This document shows positions 24,929 to 34,017 of a DNA stretch of 64,000 nucleotides, one piece after another. The DNA lies in NCBI GenBank assembly GCA_910583765.1, contig CAJTYS010000002.1, positions 1 to 64,000 on the forward strand, read 5' to 3'. Source of the stretch: an uncultured Eubacteriales bacterium (lineage in GTDB: Bacteria > Bacillota > Clostridia > Peptostreptococcales > Anaerovoracaceae). A model generated the notes under the pieces. The model was given only the letters and a program-made list of their open reading frames with translations. It did no database searches and had not been told where the DNA came from. Each line of letters opens with the position of its first letter. Within the stretch, counting starts at the first letter, position 1. Position numbers and translations under genes: made by a program.

Positions 24929-26212
24929 ATGGAACATACGGATATGTCTCTTTTTTTTCTCCAGATTTGTGTGATGCTGTTAACAGCGTTGATTTTTGGG
25001 CAAATCGCGAAAAAGCTTGGTCAGCCTTCTGTGATCGGAGAATTGTTGGGAGGGATTTTGATCGGGCCAACGGTTTTAGGCGCCTCTTCACTCGGGGTGT
25101 TTGATGAACTATTTCCGATGGAGACCAGTATAAGCCCTGAGTTAGATCGTTTTATCGAATTCGGCATGCTCCTGTTTATGTTTATCGCAGGAATGGAAAT
25201 GAAATGGAACATTGCCAAAGGGCTGAAAAAACAAGTCTGTTTCTCCAGCTTGTTTGGTATTTTAATCCCGTTATGCCTGGGAGCAGGAATAGGTTTTATA
25301 TTTCCTATAAGCCAAGCGTATGACCGGAGCGCTGAGCAGTGGATATATGCTTTGTTTATGGGAACTGTGTTATCCATTTCTTCTCTGCCTGTGATTCTGA
25401 AAACATTACTGGATTTGAATCTATTAAAATCAGATGTGGGTGCGGTCATTATGAGTTCTTCGGCAGTCAGTGATTTAATTGGATGGACAATTTTTTCCTG
25501 TTTGGCAAGCATTGTAAAAAGCGAAGGAGACGTAGCGGCTGCCGTAATAGGCTCAATGCTTAAAATCGCAGGGTTTATCGTGTTGCTTTTTATAGCGGTG
25601 TATGGGGCGCGCAAAGTGTCCACAAAAATGAAAAATAAAATTACCAGGAAAGAAACCGCATCAATTATATTGCTGATTGTTTCTGTTTTATTCACAGCGG
25701 CAATAGCAGAAAAAGCAGAAGTCCATTCTTTATTCGCTGTATTCTTGCTTGGGGTCGCCTTTAGAAATTGTATGAAATTTACTAATGTTGGGGCCATTAG
25801 GCATATCTATTGGCTGGCAATGGAATTTTTCGCCCCTCTTTATTTTGTTTCAATAGGCTTAAAGACAAACTTTCTGTACGCCTTTGACCTATCTCTGACA
25901 GCAGGAATTTTATTGATTGCCTGTATTGGCAAGATCATGGGCTCTGGCTTAGGAGCGGCTGCTGGGGGGATGGAGTGGAGGAAGGCGGCCTGTGTGGGAT
26001 TCGGGTTAAATTCAAGAGGCACGATAGGAATTATGATTTCGTCAACTGCATGGGAACTTAATATTATAGATGAAAAAGTTTTTGTGGCATTGATCATGAT
26101 GTCGATTATAACATCTTTAATAAGCGGACCGGCAATGAAAAAAATGTTAGAAGGAAATACCGTGGCTCTAATGAAAACAGTAGAAGGAGGAGAGCGTTAT
26201 GGCACAAATTAA
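24929..26212 (+). CDS. CPA2-family cation:proton antiporter
   Basis: The integral membrane protein of about 427 residues has 11-13 hydrophobic segments, in the Na+/H+ exchanger (KefB/NapA-like) family. Conserved features are LGQPSVIGELLGGILIGP (about residues 30-47), LLFMFIAGMEM and the SSSAVSDLIGW segment with the paired polar residues of the ion site (about 172-182). There is no C-terminal RCK/TrkA domain. Start 24929 has GAGAGGAG upstream. It overlaps the activase gene by 14 bp, so it is part of the radical-enzyme operon. It may balance pH or sodium during substrate breakdown, or move a charged product. Confidence 0.85.
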   Translation: MEHTDMSLFFLQICVMLLTALIFGQIAKKLGQPSVIGELLGGILIGPTVLGASSLGVFDELFPMETSISPELDRFIEFGMLLFMFIAGMEMKWNIAKGLKKQVCFSSLFGILIPLCLGAGIGFIFPISQAYDRSAEQWIYALFMGTVLSISSLPVILKTLLDLNLLKSDVGAVIMSSSAVSDLIGWTIFSCLASIVKSEGDVAAAVIGSMLKIAGFIVLLFIAVYGARKVSTKMKNKITRKETASIILLIVSVLFTAAIAEKAEVHSLFAVFLLGVAFRNCMKFTNVGAIRHIYWLAMEFFAPLYFVSIGLKTNFLYAFDLSLTAGILLIACIGKIMGSGLGAAAGGMEWRKAACVGFGLNSRGTIGIMISSTAWELNIIDEKVFVALIMMSIITSLISGPAMKKMLEGNTVALMKTVEGGERYGTN

Positions 26213-27116
26213 TCATGAAAAGGGAATGGTTTTTAATATTCAAAAATACTCCATCCACGATGGCAGGGGAATACGAACCCTCGTATTTATGAAAGGCTGC
26301 CCGCTTCGTTGCATATGGTGCAGTAATCCGGAATCACAAACCTTTTCGGAAGAGATTATGTTTATCAGGAATAAATGTATCGGCTGTAACAAATGTGTAA
26401 ACATATGCCCACAGAAAGCAACTGATTTAAAGACATTTGAAATAGACAAGAATATTTGTACTGTTTGCGGAAGCTGCGCGGCGGCCTGCTATGCGAATGC
26501 CAAGAAAAAAGTTGGAACCGATTATTCGGTCGGTGAAATCATGGAAGTGATAGAAAAAGATCGTGTGTTTTATCGGAAATCACAGGGAGGCGTAACGATA
26601 GGAGGCGGCGAACCTACTGCCCAGCCTCAATTTGTATTAAATCTATTGCGAGAATGTAAACGCTTAAATATACATACGGCAATCGAAACCTGCGGATATG
26701 GGGAGTGGAAAAAAGTAAAAGAGATTTTTGAAACTGTCGATCAAATCCTGTATGACTTAAAACATATGGATGATAGGGAACATCTAAAATTAACAGGAGT
26801 ATCCAACCGTTTGATTCTCAGCAACGCAGAGAAAATTGCGCAGATGGGGAAAGAGATTCTGTTTCGGATACCAGTAATTCCTGGGTATAACAGTAATGAT
26901 GAAAATATTATAGAATCAGGTCAGTTTATAAAACGCCTGATGCGGTTTAATGAGCAGATTAAAGTGGAACTGCTGCCGTATCATAGTTTAGGAGCAAATA
27001 AATATACATCCTTGGGTAGAAAGTATCAATTGGAAGGACTAAAGTCTCCTGAAACCGCAAATAAGGAGTATTGGAATGATATCCTGGAATCTTGTGGCTG
27101 TAAAGTAGTAAGGTAG
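26199..27116 (+). CDS. Glycyl radical enzyme activating protein (radical SAM)
   Basis: This 305-residue activase makes the glycyl radical on the enzyme encoded at 22424. The radical SAM motif CPLRCIWC (about residues 34-41) is followed by an inserted ferredoxin domain with two [4Fe-4S] motifs, CIGCNKCVNICP and CTVCGSCAAACY (about 65-105), typical of activases for non-PFL enzymes. SAM-binding GGGEPTAQP and IETCGYG follow. It overlaps the antiporter gene by 14 bp. It needs reduced ferredoxin or flavodoxin; the ferredoxin at 10780 is a candidate donor. Confidence 0.95.
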   Translation: MAQINHEKGMVFNIQKYSIHDGRGIRTLVFMKGCPLRCIWCSNPESQTFSEEIMFIRNKCIGCNKCVNICPQKATDLKTFEIDKNICTVCGSCAAACYANAKKKVGTDYSVGEIMEVIEKDRVFYRKSQGGVTIGGGEPTAQPQFVLNLLRECKRLNIHTAIETCGYGEWKKVKEIFETVDQILYDLKHMDDREHLKLTGVSNRLILSNAEKIAQMGKEILFRIPVIPGYNSNDENIIESGQFIKRLMRFNEQIKVELLPYHSLGANKYTSLGRKYQLEGLKSPETANKEYWNDILESCGCKVVR

Positions 27117-27277
27117 GCCAAGGAAGACAAAAAATGGTTCTCGTATATTTAATTAAAATACAACTTTTGTGCCATGCGAAACCAAGAGAAATACATATAA
27201 ATCAGGATATTATTAAAAATAAATTATTCGTATAATAATTACAGAATTTGAAAGGATTCTAATCAGTTATAGGAGCT

Positions 27278-28624
27278 ATGGATAAAGAAAGCGAGAGAAA
27301 AATGGAAAAGTATTTACAAGAGTATTGTGATAGAAACCAAACTTCAAAAAAGTTGTTTGAGCGGGCACAAAAGGTATTCCCTTTTGGTGTAACAAGCAAC
27401 ATTCGGTCGTATAAACCATTCCCAATGTTTGCGGAAAGAGCAAATGGATCAAAAATATGGGATGTTGACGGTCATGAACTGATTGATTGCCAGCTTGCGT
27501 TCTGTCCAATGATGGTTGGATACAATCATCCAGTGCTGACCAAAGCCTTAAAAGATGAGCTAGATCGCGGAGGCACTCACTGGGCGATCCCACATGTCAG
27601 GGAAATAGAGGCGGCAGAAGCGATCAGAGATAGATATCCATTTGCCGAAACCGTTCGTTTTTCTTGTTCAGGCACAGAAGCCACCATGCATGCGGTAAGG
27701 ATTGCGAGAGCATATACGGGAAAAGATAAAATTATTAAATTAGAAGGCGGGTATCACGGAGCGCATGATAGTCTCCTTTGGAGCATTTATCCCGATGTTG
27801 GCAAAATCGGTCCGTCTTATGCGCCGACTCCGGTACCGGTATCAACGGGAATTCCAAGCAATATGAAGGAGAATATCATTACGGTTCCATACAATAATAT
27901 TGAAGCGTTGGAATATGCGATTCAGAGGTATCAGGGAGAAATCGCGGGATTTATTCTTGAGCCGGCAATGGCGAACATCTCCGTAGTGCTTCCCGAAGAT
28001 AATTATCTGCAGAAGGTAAGAGAAATCACCAAGAAAGAAAATATTGTATTGATCTTTGATGAAGTAATCACAGGATGCAAGGTGGGCTACGGCGGTGGCG
28101 CGGAATATTTCGGCGTTGAGCCTGATATGGTAACTTTGTCCAAAGCGATAGGGGGGGGGTTCCCCGTATCAGCAGTAGGCGGAAAACGAGAGATTATGGC
28201 GGAGATCGAAAAGGGCTGCTATCATGCGGGAAATTTTGGAGGAAATCCATTAGGAATGACAGCGCTGGTTACTACTATGAGGGATATTCTGACAAGAGAG
28301 GCCACAGATGCGTTAATTAAAAAGAGCGAGGCCGCTTTTGAGGAAATGGATTCGATTCTGAAAAAGTCCGGTGTACCGCATCACTTCCAGCATATTGGAA
28401 CCATCGCGGGTTTACTATTTACGGACGAGAAAGTACATGACTATCGTTCGATGGCTTCTCAGGATTATGACATGTGGCATAAATTCTATATTACAATGCT
28501 GAATAAAGGCGTTATCATGATTGGCGCGGAGCCTACGGAAGACATCAGCTTTTCTGTTCAGCATACAGATGAGGATTTTGAAAAGGTGCTGAAAGCGTTT
28601 AAAGAAACCATTGATACATTTTGA
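27278..28624 (+). CDS. Class III aminotransferase, glutamate-1-semialdehyde aminomutase-like
   Basis: The 448-residue PLP enzyme of fold type I starts with a GSAM-type N-terminus (FPFGVTSNIRSYKPFP). The PLP pocket is seen as SCSGTEATMHAVRIAR (about residues 128-143), GGYHGAHDSLL and LIFDEVITGCKVGYGG, with the Schiff-base lysine in TLSKAIGGGFPVSAVGG (about 288). There are no hem genes nearby, so it is more likely an amino-acid or amine transaminase or aminomutase of the radical-enzyme pathway than a heme enzyme. The start is uncertain: AGGAG lies only 2 bp from ATG 27278, and ATG 27302 is an alternative. It follows the activase by 161 bp of AT-rich DNA. Confidence 0.85.
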   Translation: MDKESERKMEKYLQEYCDRNQTSKKLFERAQKVFPFGVTSNIRSYKPFPMFAERANGSKIWDVDGHELIDCQLAFCPMMVGYNHPVLTKALKDELDRGGTHWAIPHVREIEAAEAIRDRYPFAETVRFSCSGTEATMHAVRIARAYTGKDKIIKLEGGYHGAHDSLLWSIYPDVGKIGPSYAPTPVPVSTGIPSNMKENIITVPYNNIEALEYAIQRYQGEIAGFILEPAMANISVVLPEDNYLQKVREITKKENIVLIFDEVITGCKVGYGGGAEYFGVEPDMVTLSKAIGGGFPVSAVGGKREIMAEIEKGCYHAGNFGGNPLGMTALVTTMRDILTREATDALIKKSEAAFEEMDSILKKSGVPHHFQHIGTIAGLLFTDEKVHDYRSMASQDYDMWHKFYITMLNKGVIMIGAEPTEDISFSVQHTDEDFEKVLKAFKETIDTF

Positions 28625-28647
28625 TGCGATATTCTAATGATAAAGTA

Positions 28648-28683
28648 TGAAGCGCTTAATCAAACAATCGGATAAGCGCTTCA
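28648..28683 (+). terminator. Hairpin between aminotransferase and permease genes
   Basis: TGAAGCGCTTA (28648-28658) pairs with TAAGCGCTTCA (28673-28683) as a perfect 11-bp stem. The following ATTTATCTTTA is a weak T tract, so termination may be partial. Confidence 0.5.
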
Positions 28684-28753
28684 ATTTATCTTTACAATCG
28701 CAGGTTATCTTTTTAAACGATCGCAGAAATTATTTGCAGCAAAGGAGGCAAGC

Positions 28754-30235
28754 ATGTCAAATAATAAAAATAAAGGCGCTTCACAAAGTTCCTCTTTGAA
28801 TAGAAGTCTAAAACAACGTCATATGACGATGATTGCTATAGGCGGCGCGATAGGGACAGGGCTTTTTCTCACATCAGGATATACCGTTAATGAATCGGGC
28901 CCAGGAGGAGCAATGATCGCTTACGGTCTGCTGGGCATTATTATTTATTTTCTTATGACCAGTTTGGGAGAAATGTCAACTTATATGCCGGTTTCTGGTT
29001 CTTTTCAAACATATTGCAGCAGATTTGTGGATCCTGCAGCTGGGTTCGCAGTCGGGTGGATGTATTGGCTGAATTGGGCATTATCACTGTCGGCAAATCT
29101 CGTTGCGGCAGAGATTATTATTGCCAGATATTTTCCATCGGTTCCAGGTTGGATTTGGATCGTTCTCTTTGTCGTTGTGCTGTTCCTGCTAAATGTTCTT
29201 GATGTTAAAGGATACGGTGAAACTGAATTCTGGTTTGCCGCGATCAAAGTTTTTGCGATTATTCTGTTCTTGACTCTGGGTATATTGATGATTGTGGGAG
29301 CAGTGGGTGACAGCACTCAGGGCGTAAGCTTCTTTATCAATAATAATGGAGGACCTTTCCCGCTTGGCGGACTAGCAGTTGTTATGGTATTATTTTCGTC
29401 CGCGTATTCCTTTACTGGCATCGAATGTGTGGGAATGGCTTCCGGTGAAGTAGAGAACCCTGAAAAGGTAATACCTAAGGCGATCAATACTGTATTCTGG
29501 CGTATCTTACTCTTTTACATTGGCGGGATGTTCGTCATTGGGTGTCTGATCCCCTATCAGCAGGCGGGTCTGGACATCAGCCCGTTTACCTGGGTGTTTG
29601 AAAATTCCAACATACCGGTATTCTCAAAAATCGCGGGGACTTTTATGGATATTGTTATTCTTACATCAATACTGTCCTCTTCTAACTCCGGCATTTATGT
29701 GGGAAGCAGAATGCTCTGGTCAATGGCGCTTGAGAAAAAGGCTCCCGCGGCACTTGGAAAACTAAGCAAGAAGAAAATACCGTTGTTGGCAGTTATTGTT
29801 ACGACAGCATTTGGCCTGGTTGGTCTGCTTACATCGTTTTTACCTTCAGATTCTATTTTTGTTACATTATGTGCGGCGGTAGGGATCTCCTGCATTATCG
29901 GTTGGCTGGCAATCGCGGTTTCGCATTATCGTTTCCGCAAATGGTATAAGCTGAAAGGTTATAGATTGGAAGATTTGAAATGCAAGGCCAAATTTTATCC
30001 ATTTGGGCCTGTTGCGACTATCATAGCGATGGTTTTCATCATTGTAGGTTCTTTATTTGATATAGAATCAGCATTATCTGTAATTATTGGAATTCCGCTA
30101 ACAATCGCACTGTTTGTGTTCTATAAAGTTAAGTATAAAACAAAAGCGGTTAAATTAAGCGAATTGGAGTTATCAGATATAGAGGATTTACGTTATCAAG
30201 AAAAAACAGACACCACATTGATGGAATCTAAATAA
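28754..30235 (+). CDS. Amino acid permease, AAT family (LysP-like)
   Basis: The 493-residue, 12-segment transporter belongs to the amino acid-polyamine-organocation superfamily. The N-terminal MIAIGGAIGTGLFLTSGY, GPGGAMIAYG, YFLMTSLGEM, TYMPVSGSF and EFWFAAIKVFA motifs match the YAT/LysP-type H+ symporters. Lysine or a related cationic amino acid is the closest guess, but specificity cannot be read reliably. RBS AAAGGAGG precedes ATG. It is the last gene of the radical-enzyme cluster and probably imports its substrate. Confidence 0.88.
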   Translation: MSNNKNKGASQSSSLNRSLKQRHMTMIAIGGAIGTGLFLTSGYTVNESGPGGAMIAYGLLGIIIYFLMTSLGEMSTYMPVSGSFQTYCSRFVDPAAGFAVGWMYWLNWALSLSANLVAAEIIIARYFPSVPGWIWIVLFVVVLFLLNVLDVKGYGETEFWFAAIKVFAIILFLTLGILMIVGAVGDSTQGVSFFINNNGGPFPLGGLAVVMVLFSSAYSFTGIECVGMASGEVENPEKVIPKAINTVFWRILLFYIGGMFVIGCLIPYQQAGLDISPFTWVFENSNIPVFSKIAGTFMDIVILTSILSSSNSGIYVGSRMLWSMALEKKAPAALGKLSKKKIPLLAVIVTTAFGLVGLLTSFLPSDSIFVTLCAAVGISCIIGWLAIAVSHYRFRKWYKLKGYRLEDLKCKAKFYPFGPVATIIAMVFIIVGSLFDIESALSVIIGIPLTIALFVFYKVKYKTKAVKLSELELSDIEDLRYQEKTDTTLMESK

Positions 30236-30263
30236 AAGAAGGCTTACGATAAAAATATAAAAC

Positions 30264-30306
30264 GGGATATCGCATGAACAAGTATGTTTGTGCGATACTC
30301 TTTTTT
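30264..30306 (+). terminator. Intrinsic terminator after the permease
   Basis: TATCGCA (30268-30274) pairs with TGCGATA (30291-30297) with a longer imperfect base, followed by CTCTTTTTT. Confidence 0.75.
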
Positions 30307-30410
30307 GACAAATGTCACGAATCGCGAGAAAAACAGTTGGTTTCATCAGAAGAATACTCCTTGAAGTCGGAATTGCCACAAGAGGACCTATTGCGTTATT
30401 TAAGTGCTAT

Positions 30411-30439
30411 TTGAAGTGATTGTTGATGTATGATATAAT
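30411..30439 (+). promoter_or_regulatory. Promoter of the restriction-modification operon
   Basis: TTGAAG (30411-30416), a 17-bp spacer and TATAAT (30434-30439). Transcription would begin near 30446, which favours ATG 30468 over TTG 30450 as the restriction gene start. Confidence 0.75.
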
Positions 30440-30467
30440 TTAAGACAAGTTGAATAAGGAAGAACTT

Positions 30468-31181
30468 ATGAACATTAGGAATTATATAAGCAATGATTTG
30501 TTGGAGAAATTTGAATTTTATAACTATAACCATGCAGCAGAAATTTTAACACAAGCATTTCCAGAAGAATGGGAGAATATTGTTGAGTGTTTAACAAATC
30601 TGCGAATTACCACAGAAGATCTTAGAAAAGCTGGAGGCAATGAGACTGATATTCCTAAAAAGTTTGATGATGTGCTCTATCCCTTGGGTTGGCGTGAGAT
30701 CAAAATCGCAGGAGATTTGCATATAAAATTCTATCCAAGGAGAGCAGGACAAAGAGGCAGGTTTTCTAATGAACCATTTGATGAAAAGATCGTAGAGGGG
30801 TATATAGACGGCCATAATATAGATTTTGTCAAAGGCAGAGTGGCTTTTGATTTAGAGTGGAACAGCAAGGACCAGACTTTTGACAGGGACCTGGCGGCAA
30901 TGAGAACGTATTATGAATGTGACATTATCAGCGCGGGTATTATTATCACAAGAGCTGAGGAATTAAATGACGTTTTTAGAACTGTATATGATCTTGATCC
31001 AAAAACAGAGACATGGAAACCGATTATCAGAAAATATGGCGCTAGCACGACTTGGATGGGCAAGTTGACACCCAGATTGGATTCGAGACGGAATAGCGGT
31101 TGCCCGATTTTGGCCATTGGAATTCGGAAACCTTGCGTTGTAGATTGGAGAAAAGGATACAAAGATGAGCACGCTGAATGA
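30468..31181 (+). CDS. BglII-family type II restriction endonuclease
   Basis: The 237-residue protein resembles the BglII/BstYI endonuclease family. The central block HNIDFVKGRVAFDLEW followed by NSKDQTFDRDLAAMRTYYE (about residues 116-150) carries the acidic and Asn/Lys residues of the PD-type active site. RYYECDIISAGIIITR-like sequence follows. BglII relatives cut AGATCT or RGATCY; the actual site here is unknown. A TTG at 30450 would add six residues. It overlaps the methyltransferase by 17 bp. Base composition is AT-richer than the flanks, suggesting acquisition. Confidence 0.8.
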   Translation: MNIRNYISNDLLEKFEFYNYNHAAEILTQAFPEEWENIVECLTNLRITTEDLRKAGGNETDIPKKFDDVLYPLGWREIKIAGDLHIKFYPRRAGQRGRFSNEPFDEKIVEGYIDGHNIDFVKGRVAFDLEWNSKDQTFDRDLAAMRTYYECDIISAGIIITRAEELNDVFRTVYDLDPKTETWKPIIRKYGASTTWMGKLTPRLDSRRNSGCPILAIGIRKPCVVDWRKGYKDEHAE

Positions 31182-31809
31182 AACAATTGAAAATTTACTG
31201 CATTTTTGTGGGGGGAAAAAATATGCGACTATCTATGCGGATCCGCCTTGGAGATTTCAAAACAGGACAGGAAAAGTCGCCCCTGAACACAGGCGGCTGA
31301 GCAGATATGAAACCATGACATTAGAAGACATCAAAAGTCTGCCTGTTTCACAAATCTCAGCAGATAAAAGCCATCTGTACCTATGGGTGCCCAATGCGTT
31401 GCTTCCAGAAGGTTTAGCTGTCATGGAAGCATGGGGATTTGAGTATAAATCAAATTTAATATGGGAAAAGGTTCGGAAAGATGGACAGCCCGATGGCCGA
31501 GGCGTTGGATTCTATTTTAGAAATGTAACGGAAATTCTATTGTTTGGCGTAAAAGGCAGCAAAAATCGGACGCTTGATCCAGCGAGATCACAAGTGAACC
31601 TAATTCGTACAATGAAACGCGAGCATTCCAGAAAGCCCGATGAAATGGTGGAACTCATAGAAAGGTGCTCTCCAGGGCCGTTTTTGGAACTCTTTGCGCG
31701 TGGAGATCGGGAAGGCTGGGACATGTGGGGCAATCAGGCGACCGATGACTATGAGCCGACCTGGGACACATATGCGAATCACACAATGAAAGTAAGCATG
31801 GCAAAATAG
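31165..31809 (+). CDS. MT-A70 family DNA adenine-N6 methyltransferase
   Basis: This 214-residue SAM-dependent methyltransferase has the catalytic ADPPWRF motif (DPPW, residues 26-29), LYLWVPNALLPEGL, WGFEYKSNLIWEK, EILLFGVKG and the FLELFARG motif that closes the SAM pocket. MT-A70 proteins methylate adenine N6 and several are restriction-modification partners. Overlap with the BglII-like gene makes it the protecting methylase. As an m6A enzyme, it differs from the N4-cytosine methylase of classical BglII, as far as I recall. Confidence 0.88.
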   Translation: MSTLNETIENLLHFCGGKKYATIYADPPWRFQNRTGKVAPEHRRLSRYETMTLEDIKSLPVSQISADKSHLYLWVPNALLPEGLAVMEAWGFEYKSNLIWEKVRKDGQPDGRGVGFYFRNVTEILLFGVKGSKNRTLDPARSQVNLIRTMKREHSRKPDEMVELIERCSPGPFLELFARGDREGWDMWGNQATDDYEPTWDTYANHTMKVSMAK

Positions 31810-31880
31810 ATAGTGCTTGACTATAGGGTTACCCGATGAGATATACTGCTTTTAAAAGAAATATAAAAGGAGATTTCAAC

Positions 31881-32792
31881 ATGTTAGAGCACTCAAAATT
31901 ACTCAATGACTCCTGGCTCAGATGGAGTGCGGCATCCAAAGAAGAAGCGAAGATCTGCATCATGGGCGTTCCCTTCGACAATGCGGTCAGCCTTAACAAA
32001 GGGGCGGCCAAGGGTCCGGAAACCATGAGAAACCTGTCCGTGGACATGTCCGATGCCACGGAAGATGATGTGGTGATCAAAAAAGGCTTGTTATATGATA
32101 TTGGAGATATCCCAGTGGACTTGGATTGGGAAACCTATTTTGGGACCGTGGCTGATGAAGCTTATCAGCTGATGAAAACAGACAATTTCTGCCTATTCCT
32201 GGGCGGCGATCACTCTGTGACCATTCCGCTGCACCAGGCTTTTGGGAAATATCAGAAGGAGAAAAAGGAAAAACCGAAGATCGGCATCATCCATTTTGAT
32301 GCGCACTATGATCTGTGCAATGAATACGATGGACACAAGTGGTCCCACGCCTGCACGGAAGCAAGGAGCCTGGAAAGCGTTATTTCTGCCGAAGATCTAT
32401 TCTTTGTCGGCATTCGAGTGGCGGAAGAGTCCGAGCTGGAATTGATTGCGAAAAATCCAGGTATCACAACAGTGAAAGCAAAAGAGGTTCATAAAACAGG
32501 CGTGGAAGCCGTGTTCCAAAAACTGCGGGATAAATTCCAGGATTATGACGCGGTTTATTTGACCGTGGACATTGATGTGCTGGATCCCGCCTTCGCACCA
32601 GGAACCGGAACGCCGCAGCCAGGCGGCCTCACCAGCATGCAGCTGATCCAGCTGTTTCAGATGATGCTGGAAAAACTGCCCATCAAAGCCATGGATATTG
32701 TGGAAGTCGCCCCTGACTTAGACGTGAACAACATCACCTCCTGGGCAGCGCTGCGGTTGGTGCTGGAGCTGTTTGGGTATTTTAGCAAGTAG
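31881..32792 (+). CDS. Agmatinase/arginase family ureohydrolase
   Basis: The 303-residue Mn-dependent ureohydrolase carries the binuclear metal ligands in LGGDHSVTIP (about residues 112-121), IHFDAHYDLCNE (about 139-150) and VDIDVLDPAFAPGTGTP (about 230-246). The DAHxD motif is followed by SHACTEARS rather than the usual SHG(T/S), so agmatinase versus a different guanidine hydrolase is open. RBS AAAGGAGA is 8 bp before ATG 31881; the in-frame ATG at 31836 lacks an RBS. The gene is single, with a strong terminator downstream. Confidence 0.88.
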   Translation: MLEHSKLLNDSWLRWSAASKEEAKICIMGVPFDNAVSLNKGAAKGPETMRNLSVDMSDATEDDVVIKKGLLYDIGDIPVDLDWETYFGTVADEAYQLMKTDNFCLFLGGDHSVTIPLHQAFGKYQKEKKEKPKIGIIHFDAHYDLCNEYDGHKWSHACTEARSLESVISAEDLFFVGIRVAEESELELIAKNPGITTVKAKEVHKTGVEAVFQKLRDKFQDYDAVYLTVDIDVLDPAFAPGTGTPQPGGLTSMQLIQLFQMMLEKLPIKAMDIVEVAPDLDVNNITSWAALRLVLELFGYFSK

Positions 32793-32891
32793 GAAGGCAG
32801 CAAAGTCAAATCGTGAAACAAAGATATTTGGGCACAACGGACAGCTAAAATCTAAAGAAGGCGCATGGACGGACGCATAAAATTTGAATAG

Positions 32892-32940
32892 AAAAAGCGG
32901 ACTATCACTTCTGCGTGCTTTGCAGGGATGTCCGCTTTTT
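32892..32940. terminator. Bidirectional intrinsic terminator
   Basis: AAAAAGCGGAC (32892-32902) pairs with GTCCGCTTTTT (32930-32940), enclosing a smaller CTGC/GCAG stem, between convergent genes. Confidence 0.85.
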
Positions 32941-32949
32941 TCTATCTTT

Positions 32950-33813
32950 CTATCTTCTCCACGCTCGTATTCCGAAGTTTCCCATATTGGAACTAAAGAG
33001 CACGCTGCACTCTGGAGCTTCTTGAGGGGTGCATTTCCATACCTGGTTTGGCTGGATCATTTTGATCTGCTTTCCCTCGAACGTTTCACTATTATGGAAC
33101 AATGTGAGCACTTGGAGGATAAGGACATTGGCTAATTCTTCGATGGCCGAAGCCACTAGCTCATCGACTTCATTCAAGGTTTCCCCGACAATGTTGCCGA
33201 CCGTGCGGAGCGCCAAGTGTTCTTCCAAGGCAAGGATAAAACGATATTCCACTTCATCTTGATCGCTGAAATCCAGCACACAGAACAGATCACTGTCAGA
33301 AAAGTCGCCTTCATAATTATCGTCAGCCACTTCGGGATCAATATGGAACATTTCATCAGTGACTTTCAGCATCACATTTTGCAGCATTCGTGACATGCTG
33401 CTGGCATCACTGAAATGCGTGGCTTTTCCAACAATGCCTTGATCGGAATTGGTGATATGATAAAGCAGCCAAGAAGTGAGCACGCCTACAAAGCGCTTGA
33501 TGGACACATCAGAAAAATCGGATTGTGTCAAATCCAATTTTGTATAAGCGATGGTTTTCAGGAAAGCATCATGCTGCCGTTTGTGCTGCGCATAATTGAT
33601 ATAACCGATAGACTGCTGGTATTCTTCTTCATCCTTAAAATGTACCACAGTATAATTTTCCAGATACTTGAGCGCCTCGAAACAGGCTCGTTGGCTGCGC
33701 CGTTTATTCGATGTTTTCAGTAAGTCGTTCAAACTGTTTACCGCAATAAAAAGGCCTTGATGCTGTTTGTCCAAGGCTTCGATGCCTAGAGCGTATTCCT
33801 CTCTCCATATCAT
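32950..33813 (-). CDS. Bacteriohemerythrin with C-terminal CheX-like domain
   Basis: The 287-residue protein begins with a hemerythrin domain: IEALDKQHQGLFIAVNSL, VHFKDEEEYQQSIGY, HKRQHDAFL and WLLYHITNSDQ supply the His, Glu and Asp ligands of a di-iron O2-binding site (residues 1-130). The second half (about 150-265) with ALRTVGNIVGETL and DELVASAIEELANVLI resembles CheX/CheC phosphatase-like folds. That suggests an oxygen or redox sensor feeding a chemotaxis-like or regulatory output. RBS GGGGGAAGGG. It is monocistronic and convergent with the agmatinase-like gene. Confidence 0.8.
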   Translation of the reverse strand: MIWREEYALGIEALDKQHQGLFIAVNSLNDLLKTSNKRRSQRACFEALKYLENYTVVHFKDEEEYQQSIGYINYAQHKRQHDAFLKTIAYTKLDLTQSDFSDVSIKRFVGVLTSWLLYHITNSDQGIVGKATHFSDASSMSRMLQNVMLKVTDEMFHIDPEVADDNYEGDFSDSDLFCVLDFSDQDEVEYRFILALEEHLALRTVGNIVGETLNEVDELVASAIEELANVLILQVLTLFHNSETFEGKQIKMIQPNQVWKCTPQEAPECSVLFSSNMGNFGIRAWRR

Positions 33814-34017
33814 GTTGTTGCCCTTCCCCCTAATTATAAGTAAAATGATTCATATACTATTTTAAAACAAGAGATGGCGAAAAACAATAGGAGAATTGTC
33901 GGATTTTGGGCTGCCTTTGGATGTCTCCGCAGGACACTTTGGCAGCCAGGCGTCGAGGGCCTGACCGTGCTGTGGTTTGCTGCGCAAAACGGGTCCTTGC
34001 CATGGGCACCACTATTT

